A stretch of 64,000 nucleotides of DNA from Aurantimonas marina (GCF_017183135.1 NZ_JADDXW010000002.1:62001-126000); one strand, 5' to 3'. Counted from the first letter of the stretch, positions 19,515 to 28,788 are shown. Translations and numbers: made by a program. The notes: generated by a model not told the origin, from the sequence alone.

Positions 19515-20036
19515 TTATTTCGGTGGCGCGATGACACCGCAGGCGACCCGGTCGCCCGCATCGCCCGATGGCTGCGAGATGTAGTCGTCGGCGCCACCGT
19601 GAACGATCAGCGCCGAGCCCTCCTCGTCGGCAAGCGGTGCCTCGCCGCCTTCGACCGCCACCATCGCGTTGAATGTCTCGAACTTGGCGGCGCCGCCGGT
19701 AACGGTGAAATTCGGCATGTCGCCGGCATGAGGGCCATTTCCAGAGAGATAGCCGTGATCCGCCTCGCCGGGATTGTAGTGCCCGCCTGCGGATTTGAAA
19801 TCGCCTTCGCAAACGCCTGTCTCGTGGATGTGAAAGCCGTGCTGGCCGTCGGACAGCCCCGAAAGTTCCGCGTTGAGCAGGATGCCAAGAGGTGTCGAAG
19901 TAACCTCGACCGTCCCGAGCGATGCGCCGTCAGGGCCATTCAGTTCGACGGTCATCGGCGCTGTGCCTGATGAATCCTGAGCAAAGGCGGGCGCCGCGAG
20001 GAGCGCGACTGCAAGGGTCGTGGTGATAAAGCGCAT
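19515..20036 (-). CDS. sodC: Periplasmic Cu,Zn superoxide dismutase
   Basis: A 173-residue exported enzyme that dismutates superoxide in the periplasm. It has a signal peptide ending at AFAQ. Metal ligands are visible in HGFHIHETG, GGHYNPGEADHGY, ADLP-like GDMPNFTV, and the C-terminal SALIVHGGADDY; the disulfide Cys are in GVCEGDF and RVACGVI. Upstream extension of the frame to 20135 lacks a signal peptide, so 20036 is the start. Confidence 0.93.
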   Translation of the reverse strand: MRFITTTLAVALLAAPAFAQDSSGTAPMTVELNGPDGASLGTVEVTSTPLGILLNAELSGLSDGQHGFHIHETGVCEGDFKSAGGHYNPGEADHGYLSGNGPHAGDMPNFTVTGGAAKFETFNAMVAVEGGEAPLADEEGSALIVHGGADDYISQPSGDAGDRVACGVIAPPK

Positions 20037-20072
20037 GATGTATCTCCCTGAAAGTGTGATTGACAATACGAC

Positions 20073-20513
20073 TTGCGGGTCACCCTCGCATCTCGCGGCT
20101 GCGTCCGCTGGCAAGACGGTCCATTCGACTTGCAACGGACGCGCCTTGCGATCGTTCCCCCGGCAAAATCGCCGCTCTCTGAAGCCCTGCCGTTTTACGA
20201 GGACATGCCGGCCGCCCTCCTCGCCCGCCTCGACGTGGCCGTCCTCGCCGATCGCAACGTTACCCGGGTCGATGACGGCGGTCGGCCGGACTACCGCCGC
20301 TATGTCGCACGAACCGCGATCCTGCGTTTCCCCGACACGATAGACGCCGAGGCCATTCCTGGCGATGGCGGCACGCGGCTGCGGCTCTATTCGCGCTCGC
20401 TCCTCGGCAAAAGCGATCTCGGCGCCAACGCCGAACGGCTGGAGGGCTGGAGGGCTGGGTCGGATTCCTGCGGTAAGATTGCGTACAATTTCGCCGAATT
20501 ACGCAAGACTTGA
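20073..20513 (+). pseudogene. DUF1499-like gene with a frameshifted 3' end
   Basis: The frame carries the DUF1499 core: TAILRFPDTIDAEAIP then LRLYSRSLLGKSDLGANAERLEGW. Immediately after, an 8-bp unit GGCTGGAG occurs in tandem (20437-20452, with a third imperfect copy to 20460). Removing one unit restores a normal ending (GWVGFLR then TAA), whereas the present frame runs on 18 out-of-frame residues. The 5' end is unclear and overlaps the sodC promoter region. Function of DUF1499 proteins is unknown. Confidence 0.5.
20479..20506. promoter_or_regulatory. Inverted repeat upstream of the GntR gene
   Basis: TTGCGT (20479-20484) and ACGCAA (20501-20506) with inner AATT copies form a dyad just before a TTGACA box. 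A candidate operator for the adjacent GntR regulator. Confidence 0.35.
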
Positions 20514-20538
20514 CAGCGATTTTTGCCAGATGATACGA
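20510..20538 (+). promoter_or_regulatory. Candidate sigma-70 promoter for the GntR/TTT operon
   Basis: TTGACA at 20510-20515, a 17-base spacer, and ATACGA at 20533-20538. The adjacent dyad suggests control. Confidence 0.4.
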
Positions 20539-20572
20539 ATATTGCGACACATTAAACGCTATTTTCGTGTAA

Positions 20573-21298
20573 GTGCTGACAAATAGGGGGCTCGGCTTGT
20601 CGAGACAATCCGATCTTGCCGCCGAGAGGATCGAGGAACTCATCATGAGCGGTGAGTTCGCTCTGGGCGCGCATATCAACGAATTCGCGTTGTCGGCGCG
20701 GCTGGGCGTCGGTCGGGCCGCCATTCGCGAGGCATGCCACGCCCTTGTCCGGGTGGGCCTCGTCAGGATCGTTCCCAATCAGGGGGCCTTCGTCAAAGAC
20801 CTCACCCTGCTGGAAATCACCCAGATCTTTGACATCCGCTCGAGCCTCGGCCGCCTGGCAGGGCGGCAGGCGGCCCTATTGATCGACGCCGCAGGTCTTT
20901 CCCGTCTGCGTGGACTGATCCAGGAGATGGACAAGGTCGCCCTCGAGCGCGACTCGGAGCGCTATGTCGCGCTGAATCTCGATTTTCACGACGCCCTCTA
21001 CAAGGTCAGTCGCAACGAGCGACTTGCCGAACTCGACCGCGCGCTCGGCAAGGAGCTGCGCATCTACCGTCGCCATGGACTCGCCTTCGGCGGCGGCCTC
21101 GCCGTTTCCAATCAGGAGCATCGCGAGATCATGACAGCCATCGAGCAGGGGGATTGCGAGATGGCCGGCGCCCATCTCGAAAAACACATCCGCAGCGGCA
21201 AGGAGCGCTTCCTGAACGCCATGTCCGCGACAGGAAAGCTGGTGCTGCAGTCCGACACACGCGCCGCCGACCCGGCCAAAACGAAGAAGAAAGCCTGA
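20573..21298 (+). CDS. GntR-family regulator, FadR/FCD subfamily
   Basis: A 241-residue repressor-type regulator. The winged helix (about residues 15-75) contains LSARLGVGRAAIREACHALVRVGLV, and the FCD effector domain carries the metal-ligand pattern LDFHDALYK, SNQEHREIM and GAHLEKHI. These regulators commonly sense sugar acids or other organic acids, in keeping with the dehydratase and transporter downstream. Start GTG 20573 has no SD; TTG at 20597 with AGGGGG six bases upstream is a good alternative. Confidence 0.88.
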   Translation: MLTNRGLGLSRQSDLAAERIEELIMSGEFALGAHINEFALSARLGVGRAAIREACHALVRVGLVRIVPNQGAFVKDLTLLEITQIFDIRSSLGRLAGRQAALLIDAAGLSRLRGLIQEMDKVALERDSERYVALNLDFHDALYKVSRNERLAELDRALGKELRIYRRHGLAFGGGLAVSNQEHREIMTAIEQGDCEMAGAHLEKHIRSGKERFLNAMSATGKLVLQSDTRAADPAKTKKKA

Positions 21299-21304
21299 TC
21301 ACCG

Positions 21305-22483
21305 ATGAAGATAACCAAAGTCGAATGTCTGACTGTCCACCCGGGTTGGCGCAAGAACCTGATTTTCGTGAGGGTCGAGACCGATGCGGGCATCGTCGGC
21401 TGGGGAGAAGCCTATAGTCAATACGACAGGGACCGCGCCATAGCGGCCCAAGTGGAAGAACTCGGCCGCTATGTGGTCGGTCGGGACCCGTTTCAGATCC
21501 GCCATATCTGCCAGGTCGCCTTCGACGATTACGCCCAACGTCGCGCCTCGCTGGAGTTCCACTGCGCCGTGTCGGGCATCGAACAGGCCCTCTGGGACAT
21601 CGTCGGCAAGGCGACGGAGCAACCCGTCTACAACCTGCTGGGCGGCAAGACCCGCGAGCGCATCCGCGTCTACGCCAACGGCTGGGGCTACAAGCTGCGA
21701 GAGGTGGCCGATTATGCCCGTGCCGCCGAAAAGGTGGTCGAAAGCGGCTTCACGGCGATGAAGCTCGACCCGCTGCCTCGACCATGGCGCACCTTCATTC
21801 CGAGGCAGCACATTCGTCAGTCGGTGGACATCATACGCGGGATCCGCGATGCGGTCGGTCCCGACGTGGATATTCTGCTCGACATTCATCGTCGGCTCGC
21901 GCCGATGCACGCCATCGAGCTGGCCAATGCCCTCGCTGAATTCGAACCGTACTGGTTTGAAGAGCCTTGCCAATCTGAGAACATCCAGGCGCTAGCGGAA
22001 GTGCGAGCCAGTTCGCCGATCCCGACTGTGACCGGCGAAGCGCTCTACGGTCGGGCTGGCTTCCGGCCGGTACTTCGCGAGCGTGCCGTCGATATCATCA
22101 ACCCCGACGTCGCCAACTGCGGCGGGATCTTGGAATTGATGTACATCGCGGCCGCCGCGGAAACGGAGATGATCGCCTGTTCGCCACATAACTACAATTC
22201 CACGACGCTGGCGCTTTCGGCCACCGTGCATGCCTCGGCCTGCATGCCGAACTTCATTATCACCGAATATTTCATTCCGTTCGAGGAACTCGGTGCGAAG
22301 CTCTGTAGCAACCCGCTCAAGCCGGTTGACGGTTACATCACCCTGCCGGACGGACCCGGCTTGGGTCTCGACGTCAATGAGGAAGCGGTTCGCTCGATGC
22401 CCGGCAAGCCTTTCCCCAAGCGCGACCTGCCGCTGCCGGAGAACGAAGGGCCGCGCAACACCGCATTGTCGAAGGCATTCTGA
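21305..22483 (+). CDS. Enolase-superfamily sugar-acid dehydratase (mandelate racemase/MLE family)
   Basis: A 392-residue enzyme with the N-terminal capping domain and C-terminal barrel of the enolase superfamily. Active-site groups: MKLDPL, metal ligands DIHRR (Asp-x-His, as in acid-sugar dehydratases such as galactonate or mannonate dehydratase), EEP, GEALYGR, and the catalytic SPHNYNS. It should dehydrate a sugar acid to a 2-keto-3-deoxy acid. The exact substrate cannot be read from sequence. It lies six bases after the GntR gene and ten bases before the transporter. Confidence 0.85.
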   Translation: MKITKVECLTVHPGWRKNLIFVRVETDAGIVGWGEAYSQYDRDRAIAAQVEELGRYVVGRDPFQIRHICQVAFDDYAQRRASLEFHCAVSGIEQALWDIVGKATEQPVYNLLGGKTRERIRVYANGWGYKLREVADYARAAEKVVESGFTAMKLDPLPRPWRTFIPRQHIRQSVDIIRGIRDAVGPDVDILLDIHRRLAPMHAIELANALAEFEPYWFEEPCQSENIQALAEVRASSPIPTVTGEALYGRAGFRPVLRERAVDIINPDVANCGGILELMYIAAAAETEMIACSPHNYNSTTLALSATVHASACMPNFIITEYFIPFEELGAKLCSNPLKPVDGYITLPDGPGLGLDVNEEAVRSMPGKPFPKRDLPLPENEGPRNTALSKAF

Positions 22484-22493
22484 GGAGGAGAAA

Positions 22494-23459
22494 ATGCAAG
22501 CTATGAAAACCCTGATCGCCGCCGCATCGCTGTCGGCCATGGCGCTGGTCCAGGCGCCTGCCGCCCAGGCCCAGGCCTATCCCGAAGACGATATTCGCTT
22601 CGTCGTCTGGTCATCCGCGGGCTCGCCGCTCGACACGATGATGCGTCAGCTCGGCCGTCAATTGAGCGAGGAGCTTGGCGTCGAAGTGCCGGTCGAAAAC
22701 CGCAAAGGCGGCTCGGGCGCGGTCGCCATGTCTTACGTCATGACCCAGCCTGCCGACGGCTACACGGTGCTCTCGACGACGGCGAGCATGACGTTCACGA
22801 TGGCCAAGGGCAAAATTCCGTTCACGCCAGACGACTTTACCGTGCTGCGGGCCTTGCAGGCAGAACCGTCGGCCGTCGCGGTGCGCGCCGACAGCGACCT
22901 GCGGGACATGAAGGACTTCGTCAAATACCTGCAGGAAAATCCCAACGGCCTGCGGATTGGCGGTTACGCATCCGCCGGATTCCACCAGTTCGTCTTCTAT
23001 CGCCTCCAGCAGGAAGCCGATTTCGAGGCGGCATGGGTGCCTTTCGACGGCGGCAACGAAGCCGCCATTGCCTTGCTCGGCGGGCATATCGACGCTGCGG
23101 TTCTGACCCCGAGTTCGGCCAAGGCCCAACTTGCGAACGGCGACTTCCGGCTGCTCGGAATCTCCACCGAGAGTCGCGACCGGTATTTTCCCGACACTCC
23201 GACCTTCAAGGAACAGGGGTATGACGTCGTGGAATCGATCTGGCGCGGTGTGATGGTGCGCGAAGGAACGCCTCAGGAAGCGACCGGGCGGCTGATCGAG
23301 GCGATCGCGGCCGTTGAGGAAACCACGGAGTGGCAGGAGTTCATGGAGAAGAACATGCAGTCCTCCCTCGACCTTGATCAGGAGGAAATGCAGATGCAGG
23401 TGCGCAAGGAGGTCGCATCCCGCCGCGCCTTCCTCAAGGACAACGGATTCGCCAATTGA
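22494..23459 (+). CDS. tctC: Tripartite tricarboxylate transporter substrate-binding protein (TctC family)
   Basis: A 321-residue exported binding protein (Bug family) with a Sec signal ending near AAQAQA and a family-typical start of mature sequence (IRFVVWSSAGSPLDTMMRQLG). It delivers an organic acid to TctAB. A strong AGGAGGAG lies just before the ATG. A carboxylated sugar substrate is inferred from the dehydratase in the same operon. Confidence 0.9.
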   Translation: MQAMKTLIAAASLSAMALVQAPAAQAQAYPEDDIRFVVWSSAGSPLDTMMRQLGRQLSEELGVEVPVENRKGGSGAVAMSYVMTQPADGYTVLSTTASMTFTMAKGKIPFTPDDFTVLRALQAEPSAVAVRADSDLRDMKDFVKYLQENPNGLRIGGYASAGFHQFVFYRLQQEADFEAAWVPFDGGNEAAIALLGGHIDAAVLTPSSAKAQLANGDFRLLGISTESRDRYFPDTPTFKEQGYDVVESIWRGVMVREGTPQEATGRLIEAIAAVEETTEWQEFMEKNMQSSLDLDQEEMQMQVRKEVASRRAFLKDNGFAN

Positions 23460-23929
23460 GCGATCCAGCCTATGAACAGCATCAGCGCCGCGGGCCGGCG
23501 CTGATGCTGTATGGGACAATCGGGACCGCACTGATCCTGATCGTCGTGGCGATCACCATGATCGTCGTTGCGGGCAGTTATCCGAAACCCGCCACGTTGG
23601 GGGCACCGGGACCGGCGCGGCTGCCGATCATCTTCGGAACCCTTCTCGTGATGCTCTCGGGGGGGCTGATCGCGCGCAGCTTCCTCGGCCCGCGTGAGCC
23701 CGAACTGACGCTTCAGGGCATGCCGCGTGCGCTGGCCCTGGCCGCGGGCACCGCGATCTGCATCTATCTCTGGAGCTTTCTGAATTTCTTGGTGCTTTTT
23801 ATCCCGGCGACACTGCTCGGGGTGCGCCTGCTGGGCACAGGCTGGACCGGAGCGATCGTAGCGGCAATCGTCATTCCCGGCTCCGCCTACACACTCTTCG
23901 GGCTGCTGCTCGACGTTCCCTTCCCCTAA
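23456..23929 (+). CDS. tctB: Tripartite tricarboxylate transporter small permease (TctB family)
   Basis: A 157-residue membrane protein with four hydrophobic helices, the usual TctB size and layout. It starts with TTG inside a 4-bp overlap (TTGA) with tctC and is followed by tctA after 21 bp. Confidence 0.85.
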   Translation: MSDPAYEQHQRRGPALMLYGTIGTALILIVVAITMIVVAGSYPKPATLGAPGPARLPIIFGTLLVMLSGGLIARSFLGPREPELTLQGMPRALALAAGTAICIYLWSFLNFLVLFIPATLLGVRLLGTGWTGAIVAAIVIPGSAYTLFGLLLDVPFP

Positions 23930-23950
23930 CCGTCGGCCGGATCGAACATC

Positions 23951-25441
23951 ATGCAGGATCTACTGCTCGGCATCGAGGCCGTCTTCACCTGGCAAGGGCT
24001 GTTGGCGATCTTCATAGGCACCGCCCTCGGCATCGTCGTCGGAGCCCTGCCCGGTCTCGGTCCGTCTCTCGGTGTCGCGCTTCTTATACCGGCAACGTTC
24101 AGCCTGTCGCCCTCCGTCGGCTTCAACCTGCTCGTTTCACTGTATATCGCTGCGGAATACGGAGGTTCGATATCCGCGATCCTCATCGGAACACCAGGGA
24201 CGGCAGCGGCCACCGCCACCGTAGTGGACGGCTACCCGATGAACCGGCAAGGCCGAGGCGCCTTGGCGCTACAGACCTCGCTTACCGCCTCGACCTTCGG
24301 CGGGATCGTCGGTGCGATCGCGCTGATCGTCTTTTCCCAGCCGCTCGTTGTCTTTGTGCTGCAATTCGGGCCGCCGGAATACTTCGCGTTGGGATTGTTC
24401 GGCCTGACGCTGATCGCGAGTTTGAGCGGGGATACCATTCTCAAAGGCTTGGCGGCAGGCATCATCGGCCTCTTGCTCGCCGTGGTCGGCGTGGACCCGA
24501 TCTCGGGCACACCGCGCTACACGGGTTCCTTTTTCGAACTGTATGAAGGCATTCCCTTTCTGGTCGTGCTCATCGGAGTCTTCGCTCTGGCGGAAGCCTT
24601 TACGCTGGCGGAACGGGATGACACGCACAAGGAAGCCCGCATCAGCGACTCGGGCGAGAAGCTTGGATTGCGTGGAGCAACTTCGATGCTGCCGACATTC
24701 CTGCGCGGCTCGGCGATCGGCACTGTCGTTGGCGCGATCCCGGGCGCCGGAGCCAACATCGCCGGTTGGCTCGCCTATGATCAGGAACGCCGCTGGTCCG
24801 ACAAGCCGAAAACCTTCGGCAAGGGCCAGATCAAGGGAGTCGCGGCACCGGAAGCAGCCAACAGTGCCTCTGTTGGTGGCGCGCTGATGCCCCTCCTCAC
24901 CCTGGGCCTTCCCGGCAGCCCCACGACCGCCGTGCTGATCGGCGCGCTCATCATTCACGGGCTGCAACCCGGTCCGAGACTTTTCGCCGAGAACCCGGAC
25001 GTGGTTTACGGCCTGTTCGTGGGAATGCTGGTCGCCTTCCCGATGCTGTTTGTGCTCGGGACCGCGGCCATGCCTCTCTGGCGCAAGGTCCTCGCCCTAC
25101 GGAATTCCGTCCTTGCCGTCGGCATCGTCATGCTCTCACTGGTCGGCACGTACGCCCTGCGCAACCTGATGTTCGACGTATGGCTGGCGCTCCTCTTCGG
25201 GATCGTCGGCTACTTGCTGAAGAAGTTGCGATTCCCGATGGCGCCGCTTGTTCTGGCAATGGTGCTGGGCGCCATCGTGGAATCGAACTATGCGCGCTCC
25301 CTGATCATGTCGCAGGGCTCACACGGAATTTTCTTCGAGCGGCCGCTCAGCATCGCCCTCATTCTGATCGCGGCGACTGCTCTTGTCTGGCCCCTTGTTT
25401 CGCTCGTCATCAGACGATGGCGGGCAGCTGGCGCGGCGTAG
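23951..25441 (+). CDS. tctA: Tripartite tricarboxylate transporter large permease (TctA family)
   Basis: A 496-residue polytopic permease. The family motif GTALGIVVGALPGLGPSLGVALLIP near residue 20 and its internal repeat AIGTVVGAIPGAGANIAGWLAY near residue 255 are present, along with the GAxxPLLTLGLPGSPTTAVL segment. It forms the channel for TctC-delivered substrate and ends the operon. Confidence 0.93.
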   Translation: MQDLLLGIEAVFTWQGLLAIFIGTALGIVVGALPGLGPSLGVALLIPATFSLSPSVGFNLLVSLYIAAEYGGSISAILIGTPGTAAATATVVDGYPMNRQGRGALALQTSLTASTFGGIVGAIALIVFSQPLVVFVLQFGPPEYFALGLFGLTLIASLSGDTILKGLAAGIIGLLLAVVGVDPISGTPRYTGSFFELYEGIPFLVVLIGVFALAEAFTLAERDDTHKEARISDSGEKLGLRGATSMLPTFLRGSAIGTVVGAIPGAGANIAGWLAYDQERRWSDKPKTFGKGQIKGVAAPEAANSASVGGALMPLLTLGLPGSPTTAVLIGALIIHGLQPGPRLFAENPDVVYGLFVGMLVAFPMLFVLGTAAMPLWRKVLALRNSVLAVGIVMLSLVGTYALRNLMFDVWLALLFGIVGYLLKKLRFPMAPLVLAMVLGAIVESNYARSLIMSQGSHGIFFERPLSIALILIAATALVWPLVSLVIRRWRAAGAA

Positions 25442-25552
25442 GGCCTTACCCGCCATCCAGCTGCGTCGGACGCCTTGCACCCCCGGCCGGCCCTTGCGTT
25501 CGCTTCCTCCAGACGCTAGCCCGACCGAACCGCAATCTGACCCGCCTTGCCG

Positions 25553-26452
25553 ATGTCCCGCCTTCGCGCCAATCTGTTGCTGCTGCTCGCCGGTGCCGTC
25601 TGGGGCATGGGCTTCGTCGCGCAGTCGACGGCGATGGAAGACGTCGGCCCATGGACCTTCACCGCGGCGAAATTCGCCCTCGCCACCATGGCCGTCCTGC
25701 CCTTCGCCCTGCGCGAATCCGCCCGCGCCAGGTCCCCGCTTCCGAGGGGTGCCCCGGTCGGCTTCGTCGTCATCGGCGTCATGCTGTTCCTCGCCTCGAT
25801 CCTCCAGCAGATCGGCATCGTCACCACCTCGGTCACCAATGCCGGCTTCCTCACCGGTCTTTATGTCGTCTTCACGCCATTCCTCGCCCTCGTCATCTTG
25901 CGCCATCGCGCCCATTGGGTGGTCTGGCCTTCGGCGATCGCGGCCTTCATCGGCATCATGCTGCTTGGCGGCGGCAGCGTTTCGGCGCTGAATTCCGGCG
26001 ATCTCCTGATGATCGTCTGCGCCGTGTTCTGGGCGCTGCAGATCCTCCTCGTCGGGATCTTCGCCGGCCCCAGCGGCCGGCCCTACGCGCTGTCGGCGGT
26101 GCAATTCGCCGTGACGGCAGCCCTCGCCGGCCTGGGCGCGCTGATCCTCGAGGCCCCGCCCCTTGCCTCGCTCTTTGCCGCCTGGCCGGAGATCGTCTAC
26201 GGTGGCGTGTTCTCGTCCGGGCTCGCCTTCACGCTCCAGACCATCGGCCAGCGCCATACGACCGCGCCCCAGGCGGCGATCTTCCTCTCCTCCGAAGCGC
26301 TGTTCGCGGCCCTCTTCGGCGTGATTCTTTTGGGCGAGCGGATCGCCGCGATCGGGCTTCTCGGCTGCGCGCTGATCTTCGCGGCGATTCTCGCGGTCGA
26401 GCTGGTGCCGATGTATCGGCCCGCCCGGCCGTCGGCGCGCGAGCCAGTCTGA
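25553..26452 (+). CDS. EamA/DMT-family transporter
   Basis: A 299-residue protein with ten hydrophobic helices in two EamA repeats (WGMGFVAQSTAMEDVGPWTF and, in the second half, LQTIGQRHTTAPQAAIFLSSEALFA). Probable metabolite exporter, substrate unknown. No SD is visible at the ATG 25553; a TTG six bases earlier is possible. Followed after 59 bp by a thioesterase gene, perhaps co-transcribed. Confidence 0.85.
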   Translation: MSRLRANLLLLLAGAVWGMGFVAQSTAMEDVGPWTFTAAKFALATMAVLPFALRESARARSPLPRGAPVGFVVIGVMLFLASILQQIGIVTTSVTNAGFLTGLYVVFTPFLALVILRHRAHWVVWPSAIAAFIGIMLLGGGSVSALNSGDLLMIVCAVFWALQILLVGIFAGPSGRPYALSAVQFAVTAALAGLGALILEAPPLASLFAAWPEIVYGGVFSSGLAFTLQTIGQRHTTAPQAAIFLSSEALFAALFGVILLGERIAAIGLLGCALIFAAILAVELVPMYRPARPSAREPV

Positions 26453-26511
26453 CCCAACTGCCAAACCTACCGGCTTCTGCTATGCAAGGCGGACGTGACG
26501 ACGGGGAGACG

Positions 26512-26916
26512 ATGATGGACGAGACCGACGTGATGCCGCGGGGTGATCTTACGGTACGCATTCCGGCCATGCCGGCCGACGCCAACGCCAATGGCGACAT
26601 CTTCGGCGGCTGGGTGATGTCGCAGATGGATCTGGCCGCCGGCATCCGTGCCGCCGAGCGGGCTCGCGGCCGGGTCGCGACGATCGCCGTCAACGCGCTG
26701 ACCTTCAAGAAACCGGTGAAGATCGGCGACACGCTCTGCGTCTATTCCTCGATCGAGAAGGTCGGCCGCACCTCGATCACGCTGGCCATCGAGGCCTGGA
26801 CCAAGGCCCGCGCCTCGAACGAGCGGACGAAGGTGACCGAAGGCACCTTCGTCATGGTGGCGATCGACGAGAACGGCCGCCCGGTGGCGATCGCGGCGGA
26901 GACACTGGCTGAGTGA
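26512..26916 (+). CDS. Acyl-CoA thioesterase (YciA/hotdog family)
   Basis: A 134-residue hotdog-fold thioesterase. ANANGDIFGGWVMSQMDLAAG is the YciA catalytic segment with the Asn/Asp/Gly pattern, and VNALTFKKPVKIGDTL the following strand. Such enzymes hydrolyse a range of acyl-CoAs in the cytosol. The ATG pair at 26512/26515 follows GGGGAG. Confidence 0.9.
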   Translation: MMDETDVMPRGDLTVRIPAMPADANANGDIFGGWVMSQMDLAAGIRAAERARGRVATIAVNALTFKKPVKIGDTLCVYSSIEKVGRTSITLAIEAWTKARASNERTKVTEGTFVMVAIDENGRPVAIAAETLAE

Positions 26917-26994
26917 GGCTCTTGTTCCGGCGGTCCCCCGCGCCGGGCTCGGAGGAGCATGCCGCCGTCGGAGCCGTTGCCGGAGCCGGCTGTC

Positions 26995-27843
26995 TCAATC
27001 CTTTGGGAAGTCGGTCGCTTCGCCGGTGGCGCGCCATTCCTCGATCTCCGCCAGCCGCGCCTTCAGCCGCTGGGTAACCTGGTCGACGCCCCAGGCGCCG
27101 AGTACGAGATGGCGCGGTGGCGCGGCGTGCTCGGTCAGCGCGATCATCGCCTCCGCCGCGCGCACCGGATCACCGGGCTGGGCGCCACTTCCCCCGCTGG
27201 TGCCCTGCATGCGTTTGCCCGCCGTGTCGGCGTAGTCGGCGATCTGGTTCGGCGTCTGCTTTAGCGAACGGCCAGCCCAGTCGGTGCGGAACGGCCCGGG
27301 CTCGATGGCGACCACCTTGATGCCGAGCGGCGCCACTTCGTCGGCCAGCGCGTCGGTGAAGCCTTCGACCGCGTGCTTGGTAGCGGCATAATAGCCCGAG
27401 CCCGGGAAGCCGATGAAACCGGCGACCGACGAGATGTTGAGAATGTGACCGCCGCGCTGTTCGCGCATACCGGGCAGTACGGCGCGCGTCAGTGCGAACA
27501 GGCCGAAGGCATTGGCCTCGAACATGTCGCGAATTTCGCTATCGACGCCCTCCTCGATTGCGGCCTGGTAGCCGTAGCCGGCATTGTTGACGAGCACATC
27601 GATCCGTCCGAAGCGCTCCTTTGCGGCCGTCACCGCCGCGGCGATGTCATCGGGCTTGGTCACGTCGAGCGAAACGGCCAGGGCGCGATCCTCCGCGCCA
27701 TCCACGAGATCGGCGACGCGCGCCTTGTCGCGCGAGGTGACGACAGCCCGCCAGCCGCGCTTGAGAACGGCTTCGGCGAGTTCGCGGCCGAAACCGGTCG
27801 AGCATCCCGATATGAACCAGACGGGCGTGGATTCTGTGGTCAT
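26995..27843 (-). CDS. Short-chain dehydrogenase/reductase
   Basis: A 282-residue classical SDR. The cofactor motif is SGCSTGFG (TGxxxGxG variant with Ser first), NNAGYG is intact, and the catalytic triad is S in NISSVAG with YYAATKHA. The length and C-terminal extension fit the YusZ/RhlG-like group often annotated as oxidoreductase SDR. A frame extension to 27972 is not supported. Confidence 0.9.
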   Translation of the reverse strand: MTTESTPVWFISGCSTGFGRELAEAVLKRGWRAVVTSRDKARVADLVDGAEDRALAVSLDVTKPDDIAAAVTAAKERFGRIDVLVNNAGYGYQAAIEEGVDSEIRDMFEANAFGLFALTRAVLPGMREQRGGHILNISSVAGFIGFPGSGYYAATKHAVEGFTDALADEVAPLGIKVVAIEPGPFRTDWAGRSLKQTPNQIADYADTAGKRMQGTSGGSGAQPGDPVRAAEAMIALTEHAAPPRHLVLGAWGVDQVTQRLKARLAEIEEWRATGEATDFPKD

Positions 27844-28077
27844 GATCTGCCTTCCAATCTCGGCGGAGCGCCGCTTTCGGCGCAGGGCGATGGCAGCCGC
27901 AACATAAGTCTGACGGCGGAACGGACAAGGCGGACGCTCCGGTGGCCGAGGAAGAACAGGGCCAATTCGCACGCCAGGGCTTTCCAGCAGCTCCCCGGGC
28001 CTGCCGATCGGCGGCTGCTCGGCATCGCCTTCGTCCTCGTAGCAGCGATTGCTCTTGTGTGGCCACGATTTGGGGGG

Positions 28078-28788
28078 TCATGACGTCGAGCCTACGGCCA
28101 CGCGTGCCGCGCCCGCCTCCAGCTTGTCCGCCAGCCGCCTGCGGGAACGGGCCCAGGCCCGACTGAAGGGCGTTTCGCCCCGCTCCGCCCGTCCCGCGGC
28201 CCGACGCAAGCCGTCCGGCAAGCCGGCTGGCACGCGCATCGACGCCCCCCGCCCCATCATCCTTCTCATCGCGTCCTCCGGCACCGGCATTTCCGAATAC
28301 TCCGCCTCGGGCAGCCGGATCGCGAGTTCGTGGATATGCGAGTATCCGGTCAATAGCAGAAACCGCTGTCCGCCCTGCCGTTCCATCGCCGCGAGCGTGT
28401 TGCGGAACATGCGATCCTCGCGTTCCACATGACGGTCGCACCAATCATCGATGCCGCGGACCGGCATGCCCCTTTCGACCGCCAGATGGGCACAATAGGC
28501 CATATCGGCCGGCCCATCCGCCAGCCAGTCCCGCGCGAGATAGTCCTCCCGCATTTCCAGTAGAAGACAATCGGGATCAAAGCCGTCGATCAGCCCCGCG
28601 AGGTCTGAGATGGGAAACTGGCGGGAGATGAAATGTGCGTTGTGAATCGTCCCGGCCATATAGAGGAGCCTGTCGGCGGCAGGATTGCGAAACTGTCGGA
28701 TGTGACGAAATTTCGCCTTCGCCGGCCACAGGCTGAAGGCGACAAGCGATGCGACTTCATGGATGATTGGACTCAACGCGATACCCAT
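28078..28788 (-). CDS. TraB/Tiki-like putative metallopeptidase in the RiPP cluster
   Basis: A 236-residue protein (start 28788; an ATG at 28842 would add 18 residues). It shows the spaced motifs of the TraB/GumN/Tiki superfamily: AGTIHNAHF (GxxH-type), LLLEMRED with a conserved Glu, and a second His segment in LTGYSHIHEL. Characterised Tiki proteins are metal-dependent proteases. No signal peptide is evident. It overlaps the preceding gene by 32 bases and is the last gene of the radical SAM operon; a role in leader removal or self-protection is inference. The C-terminal 70 residues are Arg/Ala-rich. Confidence 0.5.
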   Translation of the reverse strand: MGIALSPIIHEVASLVAFSLWPAKAKFRHIRQFRNPAADRLLYMAGTIHNAHFISRQFPISDLAGLIDGFDPDCLLLEMREDYLARDWLADGPADMAYCAHLAVERGMPVRGIDDWCDRHVEREDRMFRNTLAAMERQGGQRFLLLTGYSHIHELAIRLPEAEYSEMPVPEDAMRRMMGRGASMRVPAGLPDGLRRAAGRAERGETPFSRAWARSRRRLADKLEAGAARVAVGSTS

